DNA from: Parelaphostrongylus tenuis
Taxonomy: Eukaryota; Nematoda; Chromadorea; Rhabditida; Metastrongylidae
Assembly (NCBI GenBank): GCA_019055375.1
Contig: JAHQIW010004555.1
Location: 124,001 to 188,000, forward strand
Direction: 5' to 3'
Length of the DNA: 64,000 nucleotides
Shown here piece by piece: positions 19,930 through 32,996 of the stretch. The stretch's first letter is position 1. Every line of letters begins with the position of its first letter. The notes below the pieces were generated by a model that was not told the DNA's origin, made no database searches, and was given only the letters and a program-made list of their open reading frames with translations. The translations under genes were made by a program, and so were the position numbers.

Positions 19930-21315
19930 TAAAAATACTAGAAATTTCAAATCTCTAGATATATTCCAAATATAGTAATCGTGGGGAAATATAAGAAACT
20001 GAGCGCCAAAGTCATCACAGAATGAAATCTTTTCTTCTTAAAGATCTTTAGAAAAAAGCCATTTTTGGAAGATTCAACGTCGACAGAGGGACGCGCTGAA
20101 GCAGACTCGATCGATAGGTTTAGAAAATACTACCGCTTAATTACATTTCAGCCAATATGTGTGCTATAACAGCAGAAATATGGCTGACTATGGGTGAATT
20201 GAGCATAGATTCCTACATATTGATCACACTCAAACCAGCACACTCGCAAAAGCCATCAAAAAGTTTCTTGAAGTATATCATCAGCACTTTTTCTTTTTCA
20301 TAAGAAATTTGTAATGATGCTCAGAAGCCATACGAGACAGCGAAAAGAGCTGTCAAGGTTTAAACACATGGAAAAGAACTGCAGAGAAGCACTACTACCA
20401 GAAAAACGATCTGCAACTTGTAATTTTGTAACTTCCGAACTCCTTAGGAAAAAATAATCAAACAGTGCAAGATTGCTCTGAATGAATCGTACCTGGCTCT
20501 GGATAAAGATACGTGGAAAAATAAGTGAGAAGTAGATATGAAGTTTGTAAAGGCAAAGTCAGCTTCTGACATACTCAACGGAAGGGACACTGGCTTTCAC
20601 TGATTCAGAAATGACTGCCTTCGTCACATAATAGCTCTAGTCAGAGGCTTCGGGCTATAGACCAGTAGAAGAGAGCGAAAAGCTTAGTTTATATGGGAAA
20701 CGGTGGCGAGCAAAATAAATATCGCAGTCTCAAAGCCCACCTATTCATTTCTCCGGTCCTTCGTGATGTTTTTAAGTATGACCAAGAAAATGACATAAAA
20801 CGCCCGAAGTTAAAGCTGGCGCAAATCAGTGCATGTATAGAAAATAATTGCCATAAATGAGAGAATATTATAAATCTCCTCCTCATATACTGCTAGATGC
20901 GCTCTTCTTGCAGTAAACTGTTAAAATAATCTTTTCTTCATAATCCATATACCTCCATTTGCACTCTATTATTCAATTGCTCAGACTACACTGTTGTACA
21001 TATACTATCTCATCTTTGTACGGTCTATTTCCGCATGAGCCATGTTCGAGCTAATCAACTAGGAAACTAGGAGACTAGAGACTATATATCGAATAACAGT
21101 TACAGTGATAACTCCATTTATCTCCTATAGTCCATAATCTCTTATAATCGCCATTTGCTTATGAAAAATTTTCAAGCTTTTTTCCATTTCACTCATCTTA
21201 GAAATCCTTTAATTAATAATTCTCTGCTTCTCGTAGCGAGATCGGACAGGCTACCGTTGTACTGTTGCTGTGTGTCCAGCTTTGTGGTTTGAATGGTGCA
21301 ATACTTCATACAACA
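19930..21315. other. No gene seen
   Basis: AT-rich sequence with short unrelated open frames and no coherent exon with splice sites. I see no repeat family that recurs elsewhere in the window. Confidence 0.5.
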
Positions 21316-21317
21316 TA

Positions 21318-21625
21318 AAGGATAAAAAACGATCAAGATCTCAGCGTTGACAATCCCTGAGGGATGCGTCATGCAATCGTCTTAAATTTTTTTACTTCGT
21401 TTGAAATGCTTTAATGCATATGTGGACTTCACAATGACTCGCGGTGGCCTCCCGCTGAGCCGAGTCAGTGCTGCTTATCCTCCCAGACAAGTCTGAGACC
21501 AGTATGGAACCAATTTACCGGCCCCGGATGGATGGATGGCTTGGTGAGCCATGAGCGCAAGATCGAACCATAAACCTCGTGTGCGACGCAGAGCACCTCT
21601 AATCACTGCGCCACATGCGCTCTTT
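21318..21625 (-). repeat. SINE-A copy, well preserved
   Basis: Tail CAATCCCTGAGGGATGCGTC, body TGACTCGCGGTGGCCTCCCG and CTTATCCTCCCAGACAAG, and A-box complement AATCACTGCGCCACATGCGC. Same orientation as the 18.7-kb copy. Confidence 0.85.
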
Positions 21626-22314
21626 CATATAACACATTGTCTTGAGTACTACACTGAACCTCCTCCTCTATGCAGAGACCCAACATTACGGTTCCAACCA
21701 GAACCTTCTTCCTTTGTAACAACTTTACTTAGCTCACTGTGTAGTTCTCGACAGTCACCATGTCAGTATCACAACGCAACGCCCTAAATAATCACAAAAT
21801 CAAGGCACAAACCCCGTGGTCGCTAAAGTTTAGCTCATCCAGACACAAAACGTCGCACTTCCACTTGGCCAATCTCGACATCCTTAGCATATCTATACGT
21901 CATATCTGTAACTACATTTGACTAGAAAATATACCTCATCACACATCTACGGTTCTTTGCTAAAGGGAAAGCAGAGGATATTAGTTCTACTTTCAAAAGT
22001 TTATTTTGGTAAACAAAAGTACTGAACCTTCGCCTACCGCAAACGATCAAAAAACTGTAATAATGCTCTGAGGTGAACAGTTTCTAATTCCATGCAAAAA
22101 ATGCTCAACTCTATTGGATTCGAGTCGATGCGAGTACGAGGGCTCACATCGCAAGACGGGACGACTGTGGACGAACGACTGGAATCAAAGCGCCTCACAC
22201 AAAAACCAATGTTTCAGAATACTAGCAACGATACAGTCTCGTAACAACTTTGCTCGTTTAAAATGATAATAGCCGAAAGCCATCGACTGAAAATGGTCTA
22301 GAAAACATTTCACC

Positions 22315-22460
22315 TTGTCTGGTCATATCACGTTTCCCATTCCCTACTATCAGTAGGGGTAACTGGTTAAGCATGCGGCTCTGATGAGGGCGGCTTGGAT
22401 CGCCGAAATGTACGTAAGTCACTGATATGCCGAACTTCGAAAATGCTCGAAAAGGTTCCT
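22315..22460 (+). repeat. MITE-like repeat (GCTCTGATGAGG family)
   Basis: The block GGCTCTGATGAGGGCGGCTT, then GTACGTAAGTCACTGA and AAAATGCTCGAAAAGG, recurs near 55050-55135, and its upstream part is related to the 16.6-kb hairpin element. It is non-coding. Confidence 0.55.
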
Positions 22461-22734
22461 TACAATCTCGTTCAGATTTACAAGCATAAGAAAATCCAAA
22501 AAATAACTTTCATGAGCATATATGTAGGAAATGAATTTTGATTTATGGACAGGTGAAGAAAATCCGTCGATATGGGGAACGGTTCGACGTCAAATCGACT
22601 AAATGTGATATTCCGCACTATTAATAGGGCGATTTTTCAAGCAAAATTATGATTTCGGGTGATTGTGCGTTTTACTTTACGCGAAAAATTGCGCTTTGAT
22701 CTTAGAAACGCAGGGGCTTGGAGGATTACACAAT

Positions 22735-23650
22735 TCCGTCCCATCTCACCAAAATCACTCGTACTACTCTCCAAGGCGTCATGCGAACATTAAAATGAGA
22801 CAATATGAGAGTGAAAATCGATGTCCGGCAATTAAATCGTCTTTGCTTTGCCGATGACGGTGTTTTTGTAACACCAGACATCTGACAAGCGAAACAACTA
22901 TTGACCGACATAGATAGCGCATATAAAAAAAAATTGGCCCTCGAATGAATCTTGTAAAGGCGATTCTAGTGTGGAACAGATTAATTTCGTATGTGCCATT
23001 TGCGCTCAAGGGAGTGATTACCTCTGAATGCTTCATACACGTCTATCTAGGTCGGAAACTCAATACGATGAACGAGTTAGCTTAGAGTTGGGCAGGAGAA
23101 GACGAGCGGCTTAGGAGGCGCTTGAGAGCATCGAGGATGTTATAGAGGAAAACAAGTAACACCCGACTCCAAGTCGACCTTATCAACTCAGTGATTCTTC
23201 CTGCCTCAATATATGCATTAGAAACTTGATCACTACGTAAGAAGGATGAACTTGGTGTTATCGAATATTTAGTCTATGGTTGATGCTACGAGTAACCCGG
23301 ATTTCTCAAATGAGAGAGATAGGACTCGAAGTTCTGACCTTTGTCAACGATCAAAAATCAGGCACACCGTTTTGCGTGTGTGTCCAAAAGCAAATGGCTT
23401 GACACGTAATGGACTTCGATGAGAGCTGATGGACAAGAGCAGTTATCGACTGGATTCGTGGGAGCGTCGACGCACAGCAGGAAAACCACCGACCCGTTGA
23501 GCCGTTCTCTTCATGAAGAACCCCGAACAAAGATTATGGTACTTAGACGACTCCCTACGGTAGGGGGAAAACCCACTGGACTACTCTTGCACGTGGAAGA
23601 AAAATGGAAGGTTTACTGACATCCGATCCAGTCACTTGACCAACAGTGGA
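22735..23650 (+). pseudogene. RTE-type LINE reverse transcriptase remnant
   Basis: Decayed frames line up with the C-terminal half of RTE-clade reverse transcriptases: TLQGVMRTLK, then VRQLNRLCFADDGVF with the catalytic FADD box, ELGRRRRAA, ALESIEDVIEENK, a WTRAVIDWIRG stretch and a final EEKWKVY. Several stops and frameshifts separate these blocks, so it is inactive. The endonuclease and N-terminal RT parts are absent (5' truncation is usual for LINEs). No poly(A) or short tail repeat is obvious. Confidence 0.85.
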
Positions 23651-24129
23651 ACGCAAACAAGCTACCTGTATTTTTTGCATTTATACAGGTTACAATATAC
23701 GCAAAAAAAAGAAGATGAAGGATTTGTTATCCATAAATCCTTTAGATATAAGCTATGCATTTGATATCATCAAGCATATCCATATATCCAATAGAGGATC
23801 GAAGGGCCAGGTGGAATGTATTGCAGGCTATCTCTAAGCATTATGCTACCAGCCTCATCACTAGAAAATATAGGGAAGCAAAATTTTTAGAATAAAAGCA
23901 AAATTTGACAAAATGACTATTCTGAAACTCAATGGCGACATTGTGCCTTTCATATCGACTTTCTTTTTTCTGCAGTCGTGCGCATATTTTGAACAATTGG
24001 AAATGGATACTCTTTCGCCACGAAGCCTTTTTTCTCTAAACTTTCAATAGTCAATAGATGGCCTAGATCTCAGCGATTCCAATACTGTTTCTGGATTTCT
24101 AGACACCTTTTTAATGCACTATAACACTT

Positions 24130-24405
24130 ACCGTACTGCGTCGCACACGAGGTCAATGGTTCGATCTCGCGCTCATGGCTCACCAAACCATTCATCCTTC
24201 CGTCGTCGGTAAATCAGTACCAGACTGGTTTCAGGTCTGTCTGGAAGGATATGCGGCACTGACTCGGTTCAGCGGGAGGTCGCCGCGAGTCATTAATGGC
24301 CAGATATGCATTCAATCACTTCGATCGAAGTTGAATCTGAAGACGAAAGCATGGCGCATCCCTCAGGAATTGCTCAACGTCGAGAGCTTTTTATCCTTTT
24401 TCAAC
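24130..24405 (+). repeat. SINE-A copy, 5' truncated
   Basis: The B box GGTCAATGGTTCGATCTCGC is present and the A box is missing. The body runs to TGGCGCATCCCTCAGGAATT and a TTTTTATCC tail. Confidence 0.8.
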
Positions 24406-24689
24406 ACCAAAATTAAGATTATGTCATCTTCGACGCTCACTTTTTGCTTGGCTAAGGTTAATGGTTTACTTCTTAACAGGGTTTCAATACTTGTTCGGAA
24501 CCTTGAAAAAAGTTGATTATGAAATTTAATTTGATCTCTCAAAAGCTCTTAATGAGACAAAAATAATACTATGCTCCGTACACAGAGATATATGCATCAA
24601 AAGCATATGAGTCCCTAGAGAAAAATGTGGAGTGTAAGAAATTAGAAAAAATTCGTGATTCAATTTCACTGCTCTATATCTGGCTATAT

Positions 24690-24745
24690 TCATATTTGTT
24701 TTTATATTTTATATTTTATATATATATACATATATTTTATATTTT
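24690..24745. repeat. AT-rich simple sequence
   Basis: Degenerate (TATATT)n tract. Confidence 0.8.
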
Positions 24746-25129
24746 CATGCTTGTTGGGAATTCGCTAAACATGGAATATTGGACTGGCCTTCTCTTCCAT
24801 AGATTTTTATTGGAGCACTAATTATTTTGCAGACATGGAAACATTTTTTGACCACATTCAATTGTAATTTTATCATAATCATTTTTTTGAAAACACTACA
24901 TCAAAACTCTTCTAACATAACATGAGAAAGCAGAGCAGCGCAGTCAGTGACTATAGAGGTATCGTGGATGTTTGGGCGATATTCTCCAATAGCTTCATTG
25001 TTTTTTTCTTTTCATTACTAAGCTAGAGTTTCATTGCTCTTCTTAGGTAAAAGAAAAAGTAGTATTACAAAAATACCAGCCACAAAGCAATCGAGTGTAT
25101 AACACTGTATGTTCGGTGATAGCTCACTT

Positions 25130-25325
25130 GATTTACAATGTAAATTGTTCGCCGTCGTCTACTCTTAGTAGGGCACTGAGCGCCCCAAGCGGATTGGCTA
25201 AGACGGATTCTGCCCGACTGACGAGACTGTAAGGTCGAAATACGTGTACCGGGTTGTACAAGAGCCCATTAACAAACCACAAAACATATTGTCTCAAATA
25301 ATAATTATGAGATATAAAAGAAAAG
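25130..25325 (+). mobile_element. Foldback MITE, right arm only
   Basis: GACTGACGAGACTGTAAGGT, CGAAATACGTGTACCGGG and TTGTACAAGAGCCCATTAAC match the right arm of the 11.1-kb copy. The left arm is absent. Confidence 0.75.
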
Positions 25326-26224
25326 GATCAATGTGTCAGCTGTCTATAGGAGAGAAACTGTCAACGGAGTGTTTTGTCAAAAATGGGCAGAATTTATGTT
25401 TCTAAGAAAGTTGTCATTATCGTCGTCGTCAAAAATCAACGTGCGCTTAGCATGCAGAAAGAATCTCAGTGTTAAATTCACTTGCTTCGGATTGTTTGCT
25501 CAGCGATGAGAGTTCACTGATGCGGGCACAGCTCACAGTTGACATTTACGAATTGGTGTTGTTCAAACACTCTTAAGCCCTTCATTCATCGTTGTAAAAA
25601 TCTTCGTCAACCCAAAATATGAAGTCAGCGCTTACAACTTTTCTGCTAAATATCTAGCAGCCATCGATTTACTCAACTAAAACAATACTTTGATCGCTTG
25701 AGCCGTCTTTTTTCCACCTCGCTTAATGCTAACCAAAACCATAACTAGGCAAATAGACTGACTGCACAATGATGCGGCTGTGTAAATTTTAATTTTAAAC
25801 GTGTATATCTCACACAAATAACATCATTAGCCAAAATAGATAACGGTCACACCCATATATGTCAATAATTCCACCTGATTCACATGTACGAAATAATCGA
25901 GTTTGGAGAAAAGGGGTTTTCTGCAGGAGCACATTTCAGAAACTATTCAGATGTGAAAAACTTTCTGTCCTTAGAAAAAGTCTGAGGTACTTCTCCAACA
26001 TTATCTCAAAGCACCATTCTGCACCGATTTATGCCTCACAGAGGTTCCATCCAAATTGAGCACAGTTCGACGTTTTCGATGCGGAGAACAACTTCACGGT
26101 GAACTCTTTCAGCAGGCAGAGCTCCGCGAGCCACCGATGGTCACCTTATCCATAGATGCATTAGGAAAATGTTCTATACCAAAGTGTGATGCTCTTTGAA
26201 TTCTTCAAGCGAGCAAAGCCTACA

Positions 26225-26645
26225 GTAAAATTCTAACGCGGCAGTGATATGGAAGATATAGCGCAGTGGTGTTCTTGACCGCCTACTACGAGCAAAAAGT
26301 TAGTTCATTCCCGCCCTCGATCCACCAGGTGTGCCATCTCTTCGAATCAGAAAACTGGTGTTAAACTTGTCTGGGATCACTTAGCTTCACTCAATCTAGA
26401 AAAGTAGCGGCTGCCCGAAATGAAGATCTGGGAATATGACCACCTCATGTTTCAGAGGGAATCGACTCAACCACGAACGTGATTCATAGAGGAGAGCAAA
26501 AACTTTTAGCAGCAATCAATCTCAGACCGATATCTAAAGTGAGTTGTGGTTGATGAATACGACGAAGTGGATCGAATGAGAAAAATGCTGGGATCATCAC
26601 AGTGTACGTGATGTCGGGCGCTGTGTAATTAATAAAAAAATAGTG
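26225..26645 (+). repeat. tRNA-derived SINE-C candidate
   Basis: Head with A box AGATATAGCGCAGTGGTGTT. The 3' block GTGGATCGAATGAGAAAAAT, GCTGGGATCATCACAGTG is shared with 31.18-31.2 kb (CCAATCGAATGAAGAAGTCC, TGGGATCGGCTCAGTG). Confidence 0.5.
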
Positions 26646-27187
26646 TTGACCATCGACTGACTTAGCCTTAACTGAATTGACTGAATCACAGAGATCCCAT
26701 TTGAGCTGCGATCACTACTAACAGGCTTTAATGGAACTAAAAGGCGATAAACGGATTTGGCAACTGTTGGACAAAATGAGCCTTCAAGCAGATCACGAAC
26801 TGATGAAAACCACTAGAGAGCAACATAATTTGGTTAAAAGTGATGGGATCGAGGATTTTTGAAAAAAAAATAGTTCAGTAGATAATTGCTGCGCCTAGAT
26901 TGTATCAGATGTAGCCTGTCAATGCAGAGTTGCGACGATCTATAGCAATCGGGATTGCATGGACAATGACTAGCACACATGGCGACAGTGGCTTTGTTGG
27001 ACGCTTCAGTTGAGTCGACATCAAAGCTCATCGTACAATATCCCATGGTGTCTGTGACAAAAAAAAGGCTATGTTTAGCGAGGGTTTGTGATTTTAACAC
27101 AGCCACATTACCTGAACAGATCATACAGATTCCTTCATGTTCGTTCGTTCACCTATTCAAATAAAAAAAAATATATCTACATGTATA

Positions 27188-27500
27188 TAAAGCGCATATG
27201 GCGCAGTGGTTAGAGGTGGTCTGCGTCACACACTAAGTCAATGGTTCGATCTGGCGCTCATGGTTCATCTAGCTATCATTATTCTAAGGTCGGTAAATTG
27301 GTACCAGACTGGTCTCAGACTTGTCTGGGAGGATAAGCAGTACTGACTCGGTACAGCGCAAGGCCGCCGCGAGTCATTGTAAAGACCAGATATGTATTCA
27401 GTGACCTCAAGCGAAGTTAAAAATCAAAGACGATTATATTTCGCGTCCCTCAAAGATTGATCAGCGCCGACAGCTTTGTCCTTTTATCCCTTTATATGTA
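27188..27500 (+). repeat. SINE-A copy, full length
   Basis: Intact Pol III-type boxes: A box ATGGCGCAGTGGTTAGAG and B box GGTTCGATCTGGC. The body includes GGTAAATTGGTACCAGACTG and CGCGAGTCATTGTAAAG, and the tail is TCCTTTTATCCC. It is followed by a (TA)n tract. Confidence 0.88.
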
Positions 27501-27504
27501 TATA

Positions 27505-27545
27505 ATATATATATATATATTATTTATATACATATATAATCTATT
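27505..27545. repeat. (TA)n simple repeat
   Basis: Alternating TA with interruptions, abutting the 3' tail of a SINE-A. Confidence 0.85.
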
Positions 27546-28369
27546 AGGATAATCGATAACGTGATAGCAGAAGTTGGCAGAGTTCAATATGTGGGTTTTC
27601 TTTGTGAAGATTCCATGAATATAGAGAATAATATGTATAGACAGGATATCGGTTGCTGAGCGAAGGTTCTCATCGATTGTATTTTAAGGGGTTTTGAGCG
27701 CTTAAAGTCGTACCATTCTCTCGAGACATATTTCCACCAACAGAACAACCTTGTCACAGATGGCAATTAGGGTAGGTGATCTACTATTAGATTAGGTAAA
27801 AAAGCAATTGTACACGATGCAATCCTACGAAAGCAGGAATGAAGCGCACTGCTTTTGTATTCGTTCAGTAAGTTCTGCAAAAGCGAAGTGGCTTCATGTT
27901 AGAGGGTTTTCGATCCAATGGCTGGCTTTACGACGGAGCTGGGTGAAAGCAGATGTAAATTTGGACGACATTGCACTTGCAAAAATACTGATGTGCTTCA
28001 GTTCATTAACGTAATTGAAATGAGTGAAGGGAAAATAATGGTAGAATTGGATTAAAAATTGAAAAATAAAAAGAATGGCAAGAGTATGAGATATAGAAAC
28101 AAGAAAAATAACTGTGGAGCAAGGAAGGAAGTAGATAAGAAATAAGGAAAGGAGAATAATTGACATATAAGAAGTATAGGCAGGAATACGAATGAATTCA
28201 TTGTGAAACAAAGGGAAACAAAGGAGAATGCGACACATTTATCTGTATATCATAGGACCACGCATAAAATTATGAAAGAAGCAATAAATAGGCAAAGGAA
28301 CAAACGGAAAGAAACATTACTGGATCTGTTATCGATATTTCTCACAAATGGTTTGTTACCCTTATCGTG

Positions 28370-28700
28370 GATAGGAGGTGCCCCTGGGTGTCTGATTGCT
28401 AAGTAGAGTAAGAGGTTTCAACCTCCCAGCAGGGCCACCCAGGCTGAGAAGGAGTCCGACATTTCCACCTTGTGAGCTCAGCTAAAAGTAAAGTGTACCA
28501 AGAATGAGACAGCCCTCTTGGTTCCTAATAGTGGCAAGGTGGTTTTCTTCCTATGATTCACAATCGCGGGCGGCCGCTTCAATGCAGTAACGGCTTTAGG
28601 AAGCTCAGGCTAGTTTTATCTCAAGACTCCAAGGCATAAAACGGCTTAACCAGCACAGTGTTCCTGTGCAGGGTCCTACTACCAGTGAGGACGGGCCGTC
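28370..28700. repeat. Possible repeat, GC-richer block
   Basis: A GC-richer block with small inverted segments (GGTGCCCCTGGGTG and CAGGGCCACCCAGG). Its frames are short and it has no recognisable protein. It may be an unclassified element. Confidence 0.3.
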
Positions 28701-28959
28701 CAAATATCCATGAAAATTATCAATACTAGCAAAGCAAGAGTGCGATACGAGCAACACTTTGAACCTATGGTTTAATTCGAACCTACGATTACTCTTTCTA
28801 TGGGCTCACTAAGCTTTCCTCCGCTGCATTGAGGTTCTCGACTTGCTTTTTCCTCAATTGTTTCGACCGATTAGTGACTAGTAGCAACCACGCATGAGCG
28901 CGATTAAATCAAGGGCCCATAAATAGGCGCAAGCTTCAATCAAGCTGGAGCCGTGGCTA

Positions 28960-29065
28960 AAGTTACTACTTTGACTTTGTTTGTCTACTATGTGGAATAT
29001 AACCGTTGGAGTGCTGGGTTCGAACCCACGTTTACCCTTCTCAAAGGCTAACCAAGTTTTCCACT
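28960..29065 (-). repeat. SINE head fragment
   Basis: Minus-strand tRNA-like B box (GCTGGGTTCGAACCCACGTT on the plus strand) without a convincing A box. Confidence 0.4.
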
Positions 29066-29342
29066 AATTACTGGCAACCACCGAATAGATTCATACGAAA
29101 CTTATTGAGCCTCCGGAAATGATAGTAGCCGAGTCGAAATCACCTCAGGTTCTAGGTTTCGCTCTTAAATCAACACTCTTTGAGTTAGATTTCACATCGT
29201 GCCCTCTCGCTAGAAATGAATCGAGAAAATACTAAAGTTGAAAATCATGTTATTAGTACACTACTAATAAAGAATAGTAAGAAGGATAAACATTCTAATG
29301 AACGGAAAAAGATATAGGTAGAAAAAAGAGATAGGGAAAGGA

Positions 29343-29361
29343 AGAGAGGAGAGAGAGAGAA

Positions 29362-29409
<48 letters not shown>

Positions 29410-29412
29410 GAG
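29343..29412. repeat. (GA)n microsatellite
   Basis: About 70 bases of GA with occasional AA interruptions. The Leu/Ser-rich frames on the opposite strand are artefacts of this tract. Confidence 0.95.
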
Positions 29413-30624
29413 AATTCACAACTGATTCCATAATAGAAGAGAAACGACGGCGTGTTACATTTGTCAGCAACAGATCTGCATTTTATTTGCACATCAGCGC
29501 TCACATAAAGACCGTCGAAAATCAACATGACAAAAAGATTTGGAAATTAGTTCGAAAGAAGAAGCACAGGGATAAGTTCCAATTTACAAAGCACCACTGA
29601 AACTGATAGAGTCTCCCTGTTGGTGCGGTCCGAGAGCAATCATTTCATAAGTTTCTCTATTTCAGAGAAATAAAATTGACTCAGAATACACTTTTTTACG
29701 CATGTCAAAGAGTAACACTATTCATACTGAATATGCTCTGGAAAACGTGGCATTTCCCAAAACCGACTATCCATCTAAACGTGGCATTTTTTGGAGTTTT
29801 TTGGAATCGTGGGAAATACTGAGGTCTTAGTAAAGTCTTAACGCCGAAACTCTGCAGGCCGAGTAATATGGCTTATGAACGACGTTAGAGTTCCCAGAAC
29901 AAGTGTTGCTGTTTCGTGGGCAATTCCTCTCTTTTTATAACGAACTACAATAAGTGGTATGACTGTCTTATACGATAAGCTAGTCAATAAAGTCGACTGG
30001 CCGGGAACTATATTTTAGCCCAGGGTCGGGAGTAAACATTGAGAAAGAACGATTGCTTAATCATAGCACCACTTAACTCCCAAAACTGACTTTTTATCAA
30101 GTTCAGCATAATCAACGAGTTAGTGTTTCTCTTGATGGGTAAACACTAAATAGAAGATATACAGCCATGAATGGATGTTAGATACTCAGTGTAAAAGTCA
30201 TGGGAACTGGGTAGTATCAGAAAAGGCTGTCTTGTTCAGGGTACGGTTGAATTCTAAGTCTCGTAGCTGACTGGACTACAATAAACTTGATCTTTGAGTC
30301 GGAATTCGCTGAAATATTAACTGCTGAAGATGTATGTATAACGAAAAATAGCAATATCGCATAGGGTAATCATCTGTGCTGTGTAAAAGCAGAAAATGGA
30401 AGGCGAGAAGAATGCTTCGAATATCTGAAGCTCTTTTTCTATGGTTTCGGAATGTCAATGAGAATCAATACGTGCACTCTTGAGAATCGCAGTATGATTG
30501 AATAATTTGTAGTATATTATTTCTATTTATTTATTTATTCCTTCTGATTGTCGTATATTTGCTGGACAAAGGTAAGTCACGGAATTCTTGTATATTATTT
30601 TCACCTACTAATATTATACACAAG

Positions 30625-30935
30625 GAGCGCATGTGGCGCAGTGGATAGAGGTGTTCCGCGTCGCGCTCGAGGTCGATGGTTCGATCTCGCGCTTATGGTT
30701 CACCAAGTCATCCATCCCTCCGGGATCGGTAAATTAGTACGAGACTGGTATCAGACTTCTCTGGGAGGATAAGCAGCACTGACTCGATACAGCGGGAGGC
30801 CACCGCGGGTCCTTACAAAGGTTAGGTATGCATTCAATCATCTCAAACAAAAATCAAAGACGAATGCATGGCGCATCCCTCAGGGATTGATCAACGCCGA
30901 GAGCCTTATCTTTTTACTTATACACTAAGAGGGGT
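30625..30935 (+). repeat. SINE-A copy, full length
   Basis: A box ATGTGGCGCAGTGGATAGAG, B box GATGGTTCGATCTCGCGC, body GTCATCCATCCCTCCGGGAT and tail GGGATTGATCAACGCCGAGA. It is among the best-preserved copies. Confidence 0.9.
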
Positions 30936-31215
30936 ATAGCTAAGAGGTAAATGATGAAGACTACTAGGAGCAAAACACTGGTTCGAATCCTCCTCAGCAC
31001 TCTGCTGCTGTCAAGTGGGAACATGTTAGCTCGACTTTCCTCGAAATTAAAAAGGGATTCGTCTTGACCAGCACTTTGCAACCTTCATGGAAAAGACGAA
31101 ATTTTCTATTAGCAGCCGAAACAACGCGCCAAATGTTCGGAAATTGAGGCGGAGGATGAATGTGAGGAAGCCAATCGAATGAAGAAGTCCTGGGATCGGC
31201 TCAGTGAAATGTAAT
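30935..31215 (+). repeat. SINE-C candidate
   Basis: Starts with a tRNA-like segment (GGTTCGAATCCTCCTCAGCA) and ends with AATCGAATGAAGAAGTCCTG, shared with the 26.2-kb element. It directly follows a SINE-A. Confidence 0.45.
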
Positions 31216-32394
31216 GACAATTCGTGCAGAAAAAATCATACATTATTGACGAGAAAAATGTTCTCTTTTGATATTCAGAATCACTGCATAGAAAAAATGT
31301 TTAGCTGTAAACGCTTTGCCCTTCAAAACTCAATTTTAAAAAAAGGAGTCAAACCAATTTAAAAAAGGAGTCAAACATTTCAAAACTCGAGCTATTCAAC
31401 TCGCGATAAACTCGATGTTCAAATCAATGCTGTACTTTCAACATCGAATGAGCCCTATATCTCTTCTATTACAGTACTTTGAACGTAAAGAATAGGAGAG
31501 TGAGTGCACTAGATCAAAACTAGCCGTAGGAGTCTGGCAGTCTGACGGCTTTTTCATGATATTTCTTTTTTTTTCTATACTATGGGTTCGCAAGATAATA
31601 AGTAGGTGCCATTACTTTTTCTTCCCTGTGCTATAAAGCACAGCTCTATCGTAATTGTGTTACCACTTTTGATCACATCCATCAGTGCTCATATGTCTCT
31701 CCATCTAAAACATTTTTCCTCTGTTCTTCCATTACTTGGTCTTATGGATCATAAGCTGTGCTCATGACTCTGAACGGACCAATCGTCCCATTTACCCTTG
31801 GTCGCCAATTGGCAGCTAATCTGTCTGGAAGAGAGAAAAAACATTGAAATGGTACATTGGTACGCATGCACAATTCATGCAGGCCGAAAAATGCCTTTTG
31901 ATAATCGCTACGGTGCTACAAAAAAGTCGAATATGTAGTACATTTCGTAGGTGATTGATCAGTAAGGGGAGTCTTATCCTTTATCATTACACCCATAAAG
32001 AATAGGCAAATGTGGTTATCTAAGGTTGTATGCTTTCGTCGGCAATTTGCACCATGTCGAATATTATGGTAATTATAGTCATCTGTGCATGCACTCCAAG
32101 TTTATATCATTGCTCATTCAATTCCATCACGAAAGGTATATGGCACCAATCAACATTACCATATATATCTCACTCCCTGGTCAAGCAAATTCGATCAGAC
32201 TTTCTCATTTATCTCATTCAATATTGATGGCCAATCTCGAAATAGAGTTTTTCCTTACATGATCTCGTCCAAGGTACATTTGGTTGCTTGTTCCCAATAT
32301 ATTAGAGGCTTCACAGCTTTTGCAACAATGCAAATCAGTTTTGATATGATCAATAGTGAACTGGCTAAAGATTTGCCCTCAGACGATCCTAAAA

Positions 32395-32460
32395 AATGAA
32401 AACGAATGCATGGCGCGTCCGCACGGATTGATCAACGCCGAAAGCTTCCATCCTTTGCAC
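32395..32460 (+). repeat. SINE-A tail fragment
   Basis: Only the 3' end (AACGAATGCATGGCGCGTCC, GGATTGATCAACGCCGAAAG) remains. The matching fragment in copy 3 lies at 41927-42000. Confidence 0.75.
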
Positions 32461-32825
32461 TGGTGTACGCTTCAGACCAATTTTGATGTGTACATTTTCT
32501 ACGTGTTTAGATAGCACCGCTTCGTGTCGGATTTTTTGTAGTTAATCAATAGGTTGTCGAACACAAGTGCTGTACGGGGTTGATGTGGTCTACAAAATCT
32601 CTATTCACCACGTAAAATTATACAGATAATGTTCTTCGAGCAGAACAATTCGTTGCGTCAAAACGGATTACTGATTTCTAGATACTGATTACATTGCAAC
32701 AGCCAGCTACTCAATGATTGGTCGTTTGTTAAGGGGTTCAAAAAGCTAACTTTTATCGAGTATCGGGTTCATGGCACTGGACTGTTTTTTTTTTTTGAAT
32801 TTTTCCGTCCCCGAAGACGGATGTA

Positions 32826-32996
32826 ATGCCAAATTATATTAAACAAAAGAAGTTCTATAACTTTATACATTATGTGAAGATAGAACACGGAGAAATAAAA
32901 GCACTGGTAGATGACGATGGTGACGTACGTCGTTTCGCGCGGCACAAAGCGGGAAATGGTAGACAGTTCTTCTTAGTGAAGAAGCATGCACGTTGA
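32826..32996 (+). CDS. Unknown small ORF, copy 1 (56 aa)
   Basis: ATG at 32826, stop TGA at 32994. It reads MPNYIKQKKFYNFIHYVKIE and HGEIKALVDDDGDV, ending LVKKHAR. Similar frames occur in copies 2 and 3 with synonymous-looking differences in the KALVD(D/N)DG block, suggesting the segment derives from a protein-coding exon. It is convergent with the SR-like exons. I do not recognise the family. It may be the terminal exon of a second gene caught in the duplication rather than a gene in its own right. Confidence 0.4.
   Translation: MPNYIKQKKFYNFIHYVKIEHGEIKALVDDDGDVRRFARHKAGNGRQFFLVKKHAR

Noticed and set aside
24175..24516. 113-codon frame and similar ones at 18.8, 30.5, 47.4 kb
   Set aside because: They run through SINE-A copies; the shared 'protein' similarity is just repeat homology.
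29264..29528. Leu/Ser-rich membrane-like frames
   Set aside because: Produced by the opposite strand of the (GA)n microsatellite.
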